A DNA stretch of 6,758 nt, taken from the NCBI GenBank assembly GCA_937967805.1, contig CALBTC010000095.1, positions 1 through 6,758 on the forward strand, written 5' to 3'. This DNA comes from an uncultured Anaerolineaceae bacterium. GTDB taxonomy: Bacteria; Chloroflexota; Anaerolineae; Promineifilales; Promineifilaceae. The stretch's first letter is position 1, and each line of letters opens with the position of its first letter. The notes beneath the pieces were generated by a model. The model was not told where the DNA came from, did no database searches, and was given only the letters and a program-made list of their open reading frames with translations. This document shows, one piece after another, positions 1 to 5,156 of the stretch. The translations under genes were made by a program, and so were the position numbers.

Positions 1-1664
1 ATGATGATGGCGGTACGGCCGTGCAGCAGCGTGTCGATGGCCCGTTCCAAAAGCTGCTCCGTGGCCGGGTCCAGCCGGGAAGATGCTTCGTCCAAAATCA
101 CCAGCTGCGGATCGCGCAAAAAGACCCGCGTGAAGGCCAGCAGCTGCGCCTGCCCGGCCGAAAGGCCTTGCCCGCCCGATTTCAGCACCGTGTCCAGGCC
201 GTCGGGCAGACCGGCCAGCCAATCGCCCAGCCCCAGTGTGTACAGCGCCGCCTCGATTTCCGCGTCAGGAATAGGCGTTTTGTTGGGATCGTAGCGGCGG
301 AACAGCGTCAGGTTGTCGCGCACGGTGGCTTCAAAAAGCTGCACATCCTGCGTCACCATGCCAATGTGCTGCCGCACGTCGGCCAGGCTTGCCTGGCGCA
401 GATCGATGCCGTCCAGGGTAATGCTGCCGGCGTCGACGTCATACAGGCGGAAAAGCAGCCGCGTCAGCGTCGTTTTGCCGCTGCCGGTGCGCCCCAGCAG
501 GCCCAGGACTTTGCCCGCCGCCAGTTTAAACGTTACATCGTGCAGCACATTTGGTGACCCGTTTTCGGTAATCCGTAATCCGTGATCGGTGGACCGATAA
601 CCGTTTACCGATAACCGATCTTTGTAGGCGAAAGAGACGTTGCGGAAGAAAACGGCCGTTGCCTCCGCAGGCAATTTGGCAGTGACAGACTCCTTTACTT
701 CCGGTTCCATCTGTAAAAACTCATTGATACGGCCGATGCTGGCCACGGCCCGCTGCATGTCGCTGATTTGCCGCCGGATGTATTTGATCGGCGATTCCAT
801 CAGCCGCACGTAGGCCACCAGCAAAAACAGCGTGCCGATGGTGATTTGCCCTTGCAGGAAGAAGGTGCCGGCCAGCGCCAGCGTGGCGACGATGGCCACC
901 ACATACAGCATGTAGCTGCTGCTAAAGGTATAGCCGCCTATCAAATCGGCCCGAACGCGGCTTTTGGCTACGTTAGCCAGCAGCGGGTACAGCTTTTTGA
1001 AGACATACGGTTCACCACCGTTGGCCCGAATGTCTTCCGTACCGCCGATGCGCTCTTCAACATAGCCGTGCAGCTTAGCATAAGCTTTGCTCACGTCGCG
1101 CCATACGTTGACTGTCGGCTTGCGGATCAGTTGCAGCAGGCCCAGCGTCAGCAGGCCGTAGGCCAGCCCCACCAGGCCGATGCGCCAATCTTCCCGAAAC
1201 AGCAGCACCAGAATGCCGATGACCAGGACGGCGTTTCCCACTACCTGTATTAGCAGTTGGGAGAAGAATTCGGCCAGATTGCTCACGTCGCCATCAATGC
1301 GCTCGATGAGCTCGCCCGGCGTTTGCAGCTTGTGGAAGCTCATGTCCAGCCGCATGGTGTGTTCGGCCAGGTCAGCGCGCAGGCTGTTGGTGGCTGCCCA
1401 GCCCAAATCTTCACTCAGGTAGGCGGTCCACAATGCCACGGCCTTTTGGGCCAGCGTCACCACAAAAAACAGCACACCCAGGCTAACGAGCAGCCGAACG
1501 GCCGTACCGCTCTGCGCCGCGTCCAAAAAGTCCCGAATCACCTGGGGGCCATAAAGCTGCAAGCCAATGCTGACGGCCAGCAAGGTGCTTAAGCCCAAGA
1601 GACGGGAGGTGTACGGCCGTAAATACCGCTTCATCAACCGCCTATTATTCATCTCTTTTGCCAT
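1..1664 (-). CDS. ABC exporter half-transporter (TMD-NBD), C-terminus cut by window edge
   Basis: Reading leftward from ATG 1662-1664, the frame stays open for at least 554 codons and leaves the window before any stop, so only the last residues are missing. The N-terminal half has the hydrophobic segments of a six-helix exporter domain (about residues 21-43, 56-83, 134-157, 160-180 and two between about 240 and 290) and the family's GELIERIDGDV segment (117-127). The ATPase half shows an A-loop FAY, Walker A GRTGSGKT (391-398), the Q-loop in GMVTQDVQLFE, an LSAGQ signature (501-505) and Walker B LVILDEAS (D525, E526). The H-loop would lie past the edge. The family couples ATP hydrolysis in the inner membrane to export; the substrate cannot be told. 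LSAGQ in place of LSGGQ and the one-NBD layout suggest one half of a heterodimer, whose partner could lie just downstream, outside the window. The start is set by AGGAGG 8 nt upstream. The gene is probably translationally coupled to the kinase gene, whose stop lies 4 nt upstream. A 21-residue repeat-derived insertion (350-370) is unusual. Confidence 0.93.
   Translation of the reverse strand, partial: MAKEMNNRRLMKRYLRPYTSRLLGLSTLLAVSIGLQLYGPQVIRDFLDAAQSGTAVRLLVSLGVLFFVVTLAQKAVALWTAYLSEDLGWAATNSLRADLAEHTMRLDMSFHKLQTPGELIERIDGDVSNLAEFFSQLLIQVVGNAVLVIGILVLLFREDWRIGLVGLAYGLLTLGLLQLIRKPTVNVWRDVSKAYAKLHGYVEERIGGTEDIRANGGEPYVFKKLYPLLANVAKSRVRADLIGGYTFSSSYMLYVVAIVATLALAGTFFLQGQITIGTLFLLVAYVRLMESPIKYIRRQISDMQRAVASIGRINEFLQMEPEVKESVTAKLPAEATAVFFRNVSFAYKDRLSVNGYRSTDHGLRITENGSPNVLHDVTFKLAAGKVLGLLGRTGSGKTTLTRLLFRLYDVDAGSITLDGIDLRQASLADVRQHIGMVTQDVQLFEATVRDNLTLFRRYDPNKTPIPDAEIEAALYTLGLGDWLAGLPDGLDTVLKSGGQGLSAGQAQLLAFTRVFLRDPQLVILDEASSRLDPATEQLLERAIDTLLHGRTAII
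555..617 (-). repeat. In-frame heptanucleotide tandem repeat (9 x 7 bp) inside the ABC ATPase
   Basis: On the minus strand the 63 bases divide into nine consecutive 7-mers, variants of CGGTTAT, CGGTAAA, CGGTCCA, CCGATCA, CGGATTA, CCGAAAA and CGGGTCA, most beginning with CGG or CCG. CGGTTAT and CGGATTA each occur twice. Sixty-three bases is 21 codons, so the frame is preserved. The encoded residues 350-370 fall exactly between the A-loop (FAYKD) and the conserved NVLHDVTF strand, where exporters normally have only a few residues, so this looks like an insertion. The amino acids (R, S, T, N, G, D rich) suggest a flexible surface loop. It resembles in style the 7-bp short tandem repeats of cyanobacteria, but relationship is not implied. 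Confidence 0.85.
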
Positions 1665-1668
1665 ACTC

Positions 1669-2625
1669 TTAACCTCCTGGCCCCATGTACGGTTCCCACA
1701 GCGCACGCGCCAGGGCTACCGGGTCGCGTTCAATGCCGAAACCGCTGAAATATTCACACACGCGGGTAATGTCCCGCTCCAGCAGTTCGTAGGCGTGTGG
1801 GTTGTGCCGTGCCTCCACCATTTGCGGGAAATCGATCAGGTAAATCGATCCTTCCCAGTACAAAATGTTGTATGCCGACAGGTCACCGTGGATCAGATGG
1901 TTGTCCAGCATCAGCGCCACGTTGTCCATCACTCGCTGAAACAGCGGTTCCGCCTCGTCCTGCGGCAGTCGTACCTCGCTCAGCGTGGGGGCCGGGCCAT
2001 ACGCGTCGCCAATGTAGGCCATGAGAATGGTGTTGCCCTGGTGAGCGATGGGTCTTGGCACGTTGGCCCCAGCCTCAAAAAGCTGGGTTTGGGTGCGGTA
2101 TTCGTTCCCAATCCACCATTGAATGTCCACTTGCTTGCCAAAATTGGTCTTTTTGCGCAATGCTAGCTTTTCGCGTCGCCCCTTGATTTGCTTACCTTCT
2201 GCATCGCGCAGCATCCTGCCCGCCTTGTAAACGGCATCGTTTTTCAGATGGCGCAACATGCGCGGACGGTACAGCTTGGCGGCGATCAGCTCCATGCCCG
2301 TGGCCGGATGGCCGGTACAGGCATAGACATTGGCCTCTTTGCCACCTTTTACCAGCCGCGTTACATCAGTGATGATCTGGTCGCGGTAGAACGGGCCAAC
2401 AGACTCAGTAACCCACTGCCGCTCGTGGTGGCGTGGGTCAATTGCCTTGGCGTAGCTGGGTATCCAATTTTCAATACCATCGTCCATTTCGCGGATTTCG
2501 CGCATGACTTGCCGGGCGCGGCGGTCTTTCTTTTTCTTGGGGCCAGGCCGGTTGCGCCGGGCCTCGCGACTGTTGTCGTAATATTGATACGCTTCGTATT
2601 TTTCAAAAGCCTCAAACTTGTCCAT
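1669..2625 (-). CDS. RIO-family atypical serine/threonine protein kinase
   Basis: This is a complete 318-residue protein. The N-terminal 40 residues are charged, with a basic stretch (GPKKKKDRRARQ, 28-39). The RIO core follows: nucleotide loop LVKGGKEANVY (91-101), probable phosphate-anchoring lysine in IAAKLYR (K117), catalytic loop HGDLSAYNIL (246-255, with D248 and N253) and metal-binding loop LIDFPQ (263-268, D265). All key residues are present, so it should bind ATP and be an active kinase or ATPase. Eukaryotic and archaeal RIO proteins act in small-ribosomal-subunit maturation. Substrates of bacterial members are poorly known, so a ribosome role here is only inference. The IDFPQ form is RIO2-like, while the N-terminus does not obviously show the RIO2 winged helix. 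No Shine-Dalgarno is seen before ATG 2623-2625. A TAAATT (2633-2638) starts 13 nt upstream of the ATG, leaving 7 nt between, compatible with a leaderless transcript. The exporter gene follows after 4 nt. The cytoplasmic location is inferred from the absence of signal or TM segments. Confidence 0.93.
   Translation of the reverse strand: MDKFEAFEKYEAYQYYDNSREARRNRPGPKKKKDRRARQVMREIREMDDGIENWIPSYAKAIDPRHHERQWVTESVGPFYRDQIITDVTRLVKGGKEANVYACTGHPATGMELIAAKLYRPRMLRHLKNDAVYKAGRMLRDAEGKQIKGRREKLALRKKTNFGKQVDIQWWIGNEYRTQTQLFEAGANVPRPIAHQGNTILMAYIGDAYGPAPTLSEVRLPQDEAEPLFQRVMDNVALMLDNHLIHGDLSAYNILYWEGSIYLIDFPQMVEARHNPHAYELLERDITRVCEYFSGFGIERDPVALARALWEPYMGPGG
1673..1678 (-). promoter_or_regulatory. Shine-Dalgarno of the ABC exporter gene
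   Basis: AGGAGG lies 8 nt before ATG 1662-1664 and inside the last codons of the kinase gene, whose TAA stop is at 1669-1671. It fixes the exporter start over the in-frame ATG four codons later, and implies that ribosomes finishing the kinase can reinitiate on the exporter. Confidence 0.85.
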
Positions 2626-2632
2626 TAGATTG

Positions 2633-2663
2633 AATTTAGGCCGGTTTTAGAATGATCCGGCAA
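2633..2663 (-). promoter_or_regulatory. Possible promoter of the kinase-exporter unit, leaderless type
   Basis: TAAATT (2633-2638) could be a -10 box placed so that transcription begins at or next to the kinase ATG. TTGCCG (2658-2663) could be a -35 box, but at a 19-bp spacing that is longer than ideal. The absence of a ribosome binding site before the kinase ATG agrees with a leaderless start. This is a weak call. Confidence 0.3.
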
Positions 2664-2692
2664 ACATCCCGACACTTTTTTAGACAGGGAAT

Positions 2693-2739
2693 GTGGCTTT
2701 TGTTTGATGTTGGAAGTTAAGAGAGAAACAAAAAGCCAC
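2693..2739. repeat. Imperfect 13/14-bp inverted repeat next to the terminators
   Basis: GTGGCTTTTGTTT (2693-2705) is the reverse complement of AAACAAAAAGCCAC (2726-2739) apart from one extra A. The right arm is the outer arm plus T-tract of the neighbouring terminator. A third related string, AACAAAAAAGCCAC, sits at 2785-2798 in the same orientation as the right arm, so the GCCAC/T-tract module occurs three times within 110 bp. Confidence 0.7.
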
Positions 2740-2763
2740 CGATCAATGTTGTGTGACGGTGGC
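2730..2763 (-). terminator. Intrinsic terminator, distal of a tandem pair
   Basis: On the minus strand GCCACCG (2757-2763) pairs with CGGTGGC (2735-2741), with a 15-nt loop that can add a short TCA/TGA extension. It is followed directly by TTTTTG and a further T-run. This is a canonical stem plus U-tract, about 90 nt past the small peptide stop, and insulates the kinase gene downstream. Confidence 0.8.
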
Positions 2764-2787
2764 TGGGGATTGCCAGGAACAGGCAAC

Positions 2788-2818
2788 AAAAAAGCCACAG
2801 GTTGTGTACACCCGTGGC
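2788..2818 (-). terminator. Intrinsic terminator, proximal, of the small peptide gene
   Basis: On the minus strand GCCACGGGT (2810-2818) pairs with ACCTGTGGC (2794-2802), nine pairs with one G-U, around a 7-nt loop. Six Ts (2788-2793) follow. It begins 35 nt after the TAA of the peptide gene, so it probably ends that transcript. Confidence 0.85.
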
Positions 2819-2853
2819 CGCAAATTCATCCAAAAATAATCAAGTTTGGATTC

Positions 2854-2925
2854 TTAGCAGTGAGCAGGTGTACCCACACAACGTCCGATTACGTTTCCGA
2901 AGATGTTACTTTTCACTTGAGCCAT
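2854..2925 (-). CDS. Small 23-residue peptide ending CVGTPAHC, function unknown
   Basis: ATG 2923-2925 to TAA 2854-2856 encodes a 23-residue peptide: basic and polar N-terminal part MAQVKSNIFGNVIGR, then CVGTPAHC with cysteines at 16 and 23 (the last residue). I do not recognise the family. Support for a real gene is positional: AAAGGAGGT lies 9 nt upstream, a TTGACG-17-TAGACT promoter precedes it, and tandem intrinsic terminators follow, so it has its own transcript of about 180 nt. A longer in-frame start at 3072 exists but would run backward through the promoter and RBS and is rejected. There is no TM segment, clear signal peptide or double-glycine cleavage site. It could be a secreted or modified peptide, a small regulatory protein, or a leader-like ORF on a structured RNA. 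No RiPP maturation enzyme is visible in the window. The C-terminal codons can pair with the region just after the RBS. Confidence 0.72.
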   Translation of the reverse strand: MAQVKSNIFGNVIGRCVGTPAHC

Positions 2926-2936
2926 CTTGTGGGTAC
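2870..2936 (-). repeat. 9-bp perfect inverted repeat linking RBS region and peptide 3' codons
   Basis: In the minus-strand RNA GUACCCACA (2928-2936), which includes the last two bases of the Shine-Dalgarno stretch, is perfectly complementary to UGUGGGUAC (2870-2878) within the codons for Cys-Val-Gly-Thr. The loop between is 49 nt and holds the start codon. Folding would close most of the small ORF into one stem-loop and could affect initiation. This is seen in sequence; the regulatory role is inference. Confidence 0.55.
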
Positions 2937-2943
2937 CTCCTTT
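2935..2943 (-). promoter_or_regulatory. Strong Shine-Dalgarno of the small peptide gene
   Basis: AAAGGAGGT matches the anti-Shine-Dalgarno over nine bases, 9 nt before ATG 2923-2925. It is the best RBS in the window and the main reason to place the peptide start here. Confidence 0.85.
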
Positions 2944-2971
2944 AAGAATTTTTGTATTTGCTACGGCGGAC

Positions 2972-3000
2972 AGTCTACCATGCCTTTTTTTTGCCGTCAA
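2972..3000 (-). promoter_or_regulatory. Sigma70-type promoter of the small peptide gene
   Basis: TTGACG (2995-3000) is five of six to the -35 consensus and TAGACT (2972-2977) four of six to the -10, with an optimal 17-bp spacer (2978-2994) that contains eight consecutive As. Transcription would start near 2965, giving a leader of about 40 nt that carries the RBS. It lies between the stop of the membrane protein gene and the peptide, so the peptide need not be read from the upstream gene. Confidence 0.75.
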
Positions 3001-3052
3001 GCGGGAATTTACTAATGAACTCCGATAATAAACCTGTTGTTCTGCAAGCGGA

Positions 3053-3460
3053 TCAGGAAATTTTGCCGCCAATTAAACCAATGATTGTCGCGAATCCAAT
3101 TTTCCAGGTATTGTCACAAATCTCGAACAGCTTGTCCTGCGTTGCCGACATTTCGCTTTGAAAAGCAAGCACGACCATTAGCAAAAAAGCGAGCGCGCTC
3201 AAAATTACGGCAACGCGTACAATCCAGCGAAATGCCGGGTTGATGTGTATAGAATTTTTGAGTGTTTCATTTTCTTCCCTTAACTGGCGAATTAACTCCT
3301 CATACCTGGTGATGGCTGTGGATTCGCCGTTTTCTGGTGCAAGGTAAGTGCTGGGTGTATCTTCAACCTGAACAGTTGTATGGTCTTTTTGTCGGCGATG
3401 GTGACTTGCGGGTAAGAAGCATTCCTTCAAAACGGTTGTTGCGTTTTCTAAGGCAGACAT
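3053..3460 (-). CDS. Small coiled-coil, single-TM membrane protein, unknown function
   Basis: This encodes 135 residues from ATG 3458-3460, chosen because GGAGGT (3469-3474) lies 8 nt upstream; an in-frame ATG eight codons earlier (3484) has that RBS inside its reading frame and is less likely. Residues 1-48 are polar. Residues 50-70 (RYEELIRQLREENETLKNS) look like a short coiled coil. Residues 79-100 form one strong transmembrane helix. The C-terminal segment NTWKIGFATIIGLIGGK (117-133) is a second amphipathic or membrane-associated stretch, of a WKxGF...IIGLIGGK type that I believe recurs at the C-terminus of small bacterial and phage-like membrane proteins; that is recollection and was not searched. 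No enzyme motif is present. It is divergent from the lipoprotein gene and upstream of the small peptide gene on the same strand, with no terminator recognised in the 127 nt between them. AT-richer composition than the flanking genes fits a more recently acquired or accessory stretch. Confidence 0.75.
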   Translation of the reverse strand: MSALENATTVLKECFLPASHHRRQKDHTTVQVEDTPSTYLAPENGESTAITRYEELIRQLREENETLKNSIHINPAFRWIVRVAVILSALAFLLMVVLAFQSEMSATQDKLFEICDNTWKIGFATIIGLIGGKIS

Positions 3461-3631
3461 TGAAACAAACCTCCATGACAGCACGCTCTTTACGGTACAG
3501 TACTTTCATGAACGTAGGCTACGGCCGTTTTCCGGCACCGTCTCAAATAACAGGAACATCCTGGCTGCGAATGACGTTAAACAACCTGAGCAAGCGGCGC
3601 GCTCTTTTGTTTTGCCGCATGGAGGAATTAG
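3461..3631. other. Divergent intergenic region between membrane protein and lipoprotein genes
   Basis: This 171-bp stretch must hold promoters for both divergent genes. It contains the RBS of each (GGAGGT on minus at 3469-3474; GGAGG on plus at 3621-3625) and one ACGGCCGT palindrome (3521-3528). I could not pick convincing -35/-10 pairs: TTGAGA upstream of TAGCCT on the minus strand has a 19-bp spacer. Confidence 0.5.
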
Positions 3632-4960
3632 ATGAAATTTGGAAGACATTTCCCTTTACTGATGATTATTTTGTTGATGGCCTGCTCCCCTGGCGGGGCA
3701 GAACCGGAATTGGCGGAAACGGCCGTTCCCACCGAGGAAGCCAATCCGGACGCTGCTGCCTACGCTGAAGAGTTGGGCGTGAGCCTGGAAGAGGCCAAGG
3801 AGCGCCTTGGCATGCAAGACAGCATCGGCGAGCTGCAAGCTGATTTACTGGCGAACGAAGCCGACAGCTTTGCCGGTCTTTGGCTGGAGCATGAGCCAAC
3901 GTACCAAGTTGTGGTGGTGTTTGCCGGGGAAGATGGGGTGGAGGTGATACGGCCGTATCTGCAAACCTATCCCGCACTGGCCGACATCGTCGAAATTCGC
4001 TCTGCCCAATACACGCTGGCCGAACTGGAAGCCGCCCAGCAAGAGGCGTTCAGCATTGTTGAACAGCTAGAGCCAATGTCCATTGCCGGCGGTGTGGATG
4101 TCATGGAGAATCGGGTTTACCTGACCGTCGGTAATCCGGAACTGTTCTTGCAGGCGGTGGCCGATGCAGGCTACGAACTGCCGTCGCTGGTCGAGGTGGA
4201 GCCAATCGATCCCGACAATATCCCGGGAAGCAACGCGGGTGGCGTCGATGCATACAGCGGGCCAAATGGCCAGACGATTCAGTTTCCGCGCCAGGCTCCG
4301 GCCGTGGCGGGCATGGAGGCGCTGTTAGAAGGTACCCTTATTCTGGATGACAATGGCTGCCTGCGCGTGCAGCATGAAAGCGTTCCTCTGGCGGAAGCGC
4401 CGGTCATCATCTGGCACTACGACTTTTCGCTGGAAATTGAGGGTGAACAGATCACGGTACTCAACGGCGCTGGCGATCCGGTTGGCCGTGTGGGTGAATG
4501 GTCGCGCATGGGTGGCGGCGAAACCCGCAGCGTCGTCGAGCCGGAAATGCCACAAGCGTGCCCTGGCCCGTACTGGATTTTGGGCAGCATCGAGACGCTG
4601 ACCGAGCAAGCGATTCCTGACATTTATACCCAGCCTGCCGGAAGTGCGATTTTCTATTTTCAGTCTAAATGGGCTGCAGATGAAGGCAGTGTCAGCGGTG
4701 TTTTAACCGTTGATGATGGCTGCTTCCGTGTTGATGGCCACACGATTCTTTGGCCGCCGAACGTTTGGCCGGATGAGGATAGTGATCCGTTGCAAATTGT
4801 ATTCCGCGGCAACGGCATTGAGGCGACGTTGTTTACCGTTGGGGATGAGATTACATTGGCCGGTGGGGAGAAAACGGCCGTAGACTACCGCTTCTTTGAA
4901 AACAAGGTGACCTGCCCCGGGCCATTCTGGGGTGTGGCTGCCCTATCTCCCGATCAATAA
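3632..4960 (+). CDS. Lipoprotein: protease-prodomain-like region plus two GCLRV/CPGPYW repeats
   Basis: This complete 442-residue protein starts at ATG 3632, six nt after GGAGG. The N-terminus is a lipoprotein signal peptide with lipobox LMAC (C18), so it is lipid-anchored on the outer face of the membrane. A short acidic linker follows. Residues about 42-190 (AEELGVSLEEAKERLGMQDSI... FAGLWLEHEP... RPYL... YTLAELEAAQQEA... ENRVYLTV) resemble the propeptide region of streptogrisin/alpha-lytic-type S1 proteases as I know it, yet no trypsin-like catalytic domain follows. Instead there are two diverged copies of one domain: about 230-318 (ILDDNGCLRV... GRVGEW... GGGE... ACPGPYW) and about 354-437 (LTVDDGCFRV... 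ILWPP... TVGDEITLAGGE... TCPGPFW). Each has a Cys near the start and one in CPGP(Y/F)W (C243/C310 and C364/C428), suggesting one disulfide or metal pair per copy. Function is unknown; an envelope sensor, inhibitor or binding role is possible. It converges on the heme/beta-helix gene. Confidence 0.88.
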   Translation: MKFGRHFPLLMIILLMACSPGGAEPELAETAVPTEEANPDAAAYAEELGVSLEEAKERLGMQDSIGELQADLLANEADSFAGLWLEHEPTYQVVVVFAGEDGVEVIRPYLQTYPALADIVEIRSAQYTLAELEAAQQEAFSIVEQLEPMSIAGGVDVMENRVYLTVGNPELFLQAVADAGYELPSLVEVEPIDPDNIPGSNAGGVDAYSGPNGQTIQFPRQAPAVAGMEALLEGTLILDDNGCLRVQHESVPLAEAPVIIWHYDFSLEIEGEQITVLNGAGDPVGRVGEWSRMGGGETRSVVEPEMPQACPGPYWILGSIETLTEQAIPDIYTQPAGSAIFYFQSKWAADEGSVSGVLTVDDGCFRVDGHTILWPPNVWPDEDSDPLQIVFRGNGIEATLFTVGDEITLAGGEKTAVDYRFFENKVTCPGPFWGVAALSPDQ

Positions 4961-4970
4961 CTTCATTACC

Positions 4971-5148
4971 TGTCATGCTGAGAGAGGCCACAGCGCGGTG
5001 CGACTGCTCTGAGAATACAGAAACAAATGTCTTGTTTCTGAGTAGCGCAGCGAAGCATCCCTACAGGCTTTATCCGTCGCAGACATAGCTTATAATAGAC
5101 TATCTCCAGTAGGATTCTTCATTTCGCTGCGCTTCATTCAGAATGACA
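4971..5148. repeat. Two inverted copies of a TGTCATnCTGA...GCGCAGCGAA...ATCC repeat
   Basis: The minus-strand copy (5111-5148) reads TGTCATTCTGA, then GCGCAGCGAA, then GAATCC. The plus-strand copy has the same blocks, TGTCATGCTGAG at 4971-4982 and AGCGCAGCGAAGCATCC at 5044-5060, but with 60 extra bases between them. The blocks are inverted relative to each other, so the region can fold into a large stem-loop (5044-5064 against 5110-5134, with 4971-4981 against 5138-5148). Similar TGTCATTCTGAGCG-AGCGAAG strings are familiar intergenic repeats in many environmental bacterial genomes; mobility is inferred. Confidence 0.75.
5018..5040 (+). repeat. 9-bp perfect hairpin inside the repeat insertion
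   Basis: CAGAAACAA (5018-5026) and TTGTTTCTG (5032-5040) form a perfect stem around ATGTC. It lies 58 nt past the lipoprotein stop but is not followed by a T-run, so I call it a hairpin and not an intrinsic terminator. Confidence 0.6.
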
Positions 5149-5156
5149 AGCTGTCG

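Noticed and set aside
555..617. CRISPR or frameshift explanation for the repeated 7-mers
   Set aside because: Units are contiguous with no spacers, and the exporter reading frame is intact on both sides.
1..1592. Several plus-strand open frames of 80-178 codons across the exporter region
   Set aside because: They overlap the continuous minus-strand ABC exporter frame, which has Walker A, signature and Walker B motifs. Their products are low-information Q/R/A/S-rich sequence and lack ribosome binding sites.
2854..2925. Type I toxin or lantibiotic/lasso precursor assignment for the small peptide
   Set aside because: It is not hydrophobic enough for a type I toxin, has no leader/core cleavage motif, and no maturation or antitoxin RNA partner is visible.
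2704..3015. 103-codon plus-strand frame over the terminators and peptide gene
   Set aside because: It runs antisense through clear minus-strand terminators, RBS and promoter and has no RBS of its own.
2854..3072. 72-residue version of the small peptide starting at 3072
   Set aside because: It would start inside the end of the membrane protein gene and translate through the promoter and RBS of the 23-codon ORF; the extension has no RBS.
3461..3484. Upstream ATG (3484) for the coiled-coil/TM protein
   Set aside because: The GGAGGT at 3469-3474 lies inside this extension and is ideally spaced for the ATG at 3460.
5080..5100. TATAAT-like string as a promoter
   Set aside because: No credible -35 at a suitable distance and no gene downstream on either strand; it lies in repeat-derived intergenic DNA.
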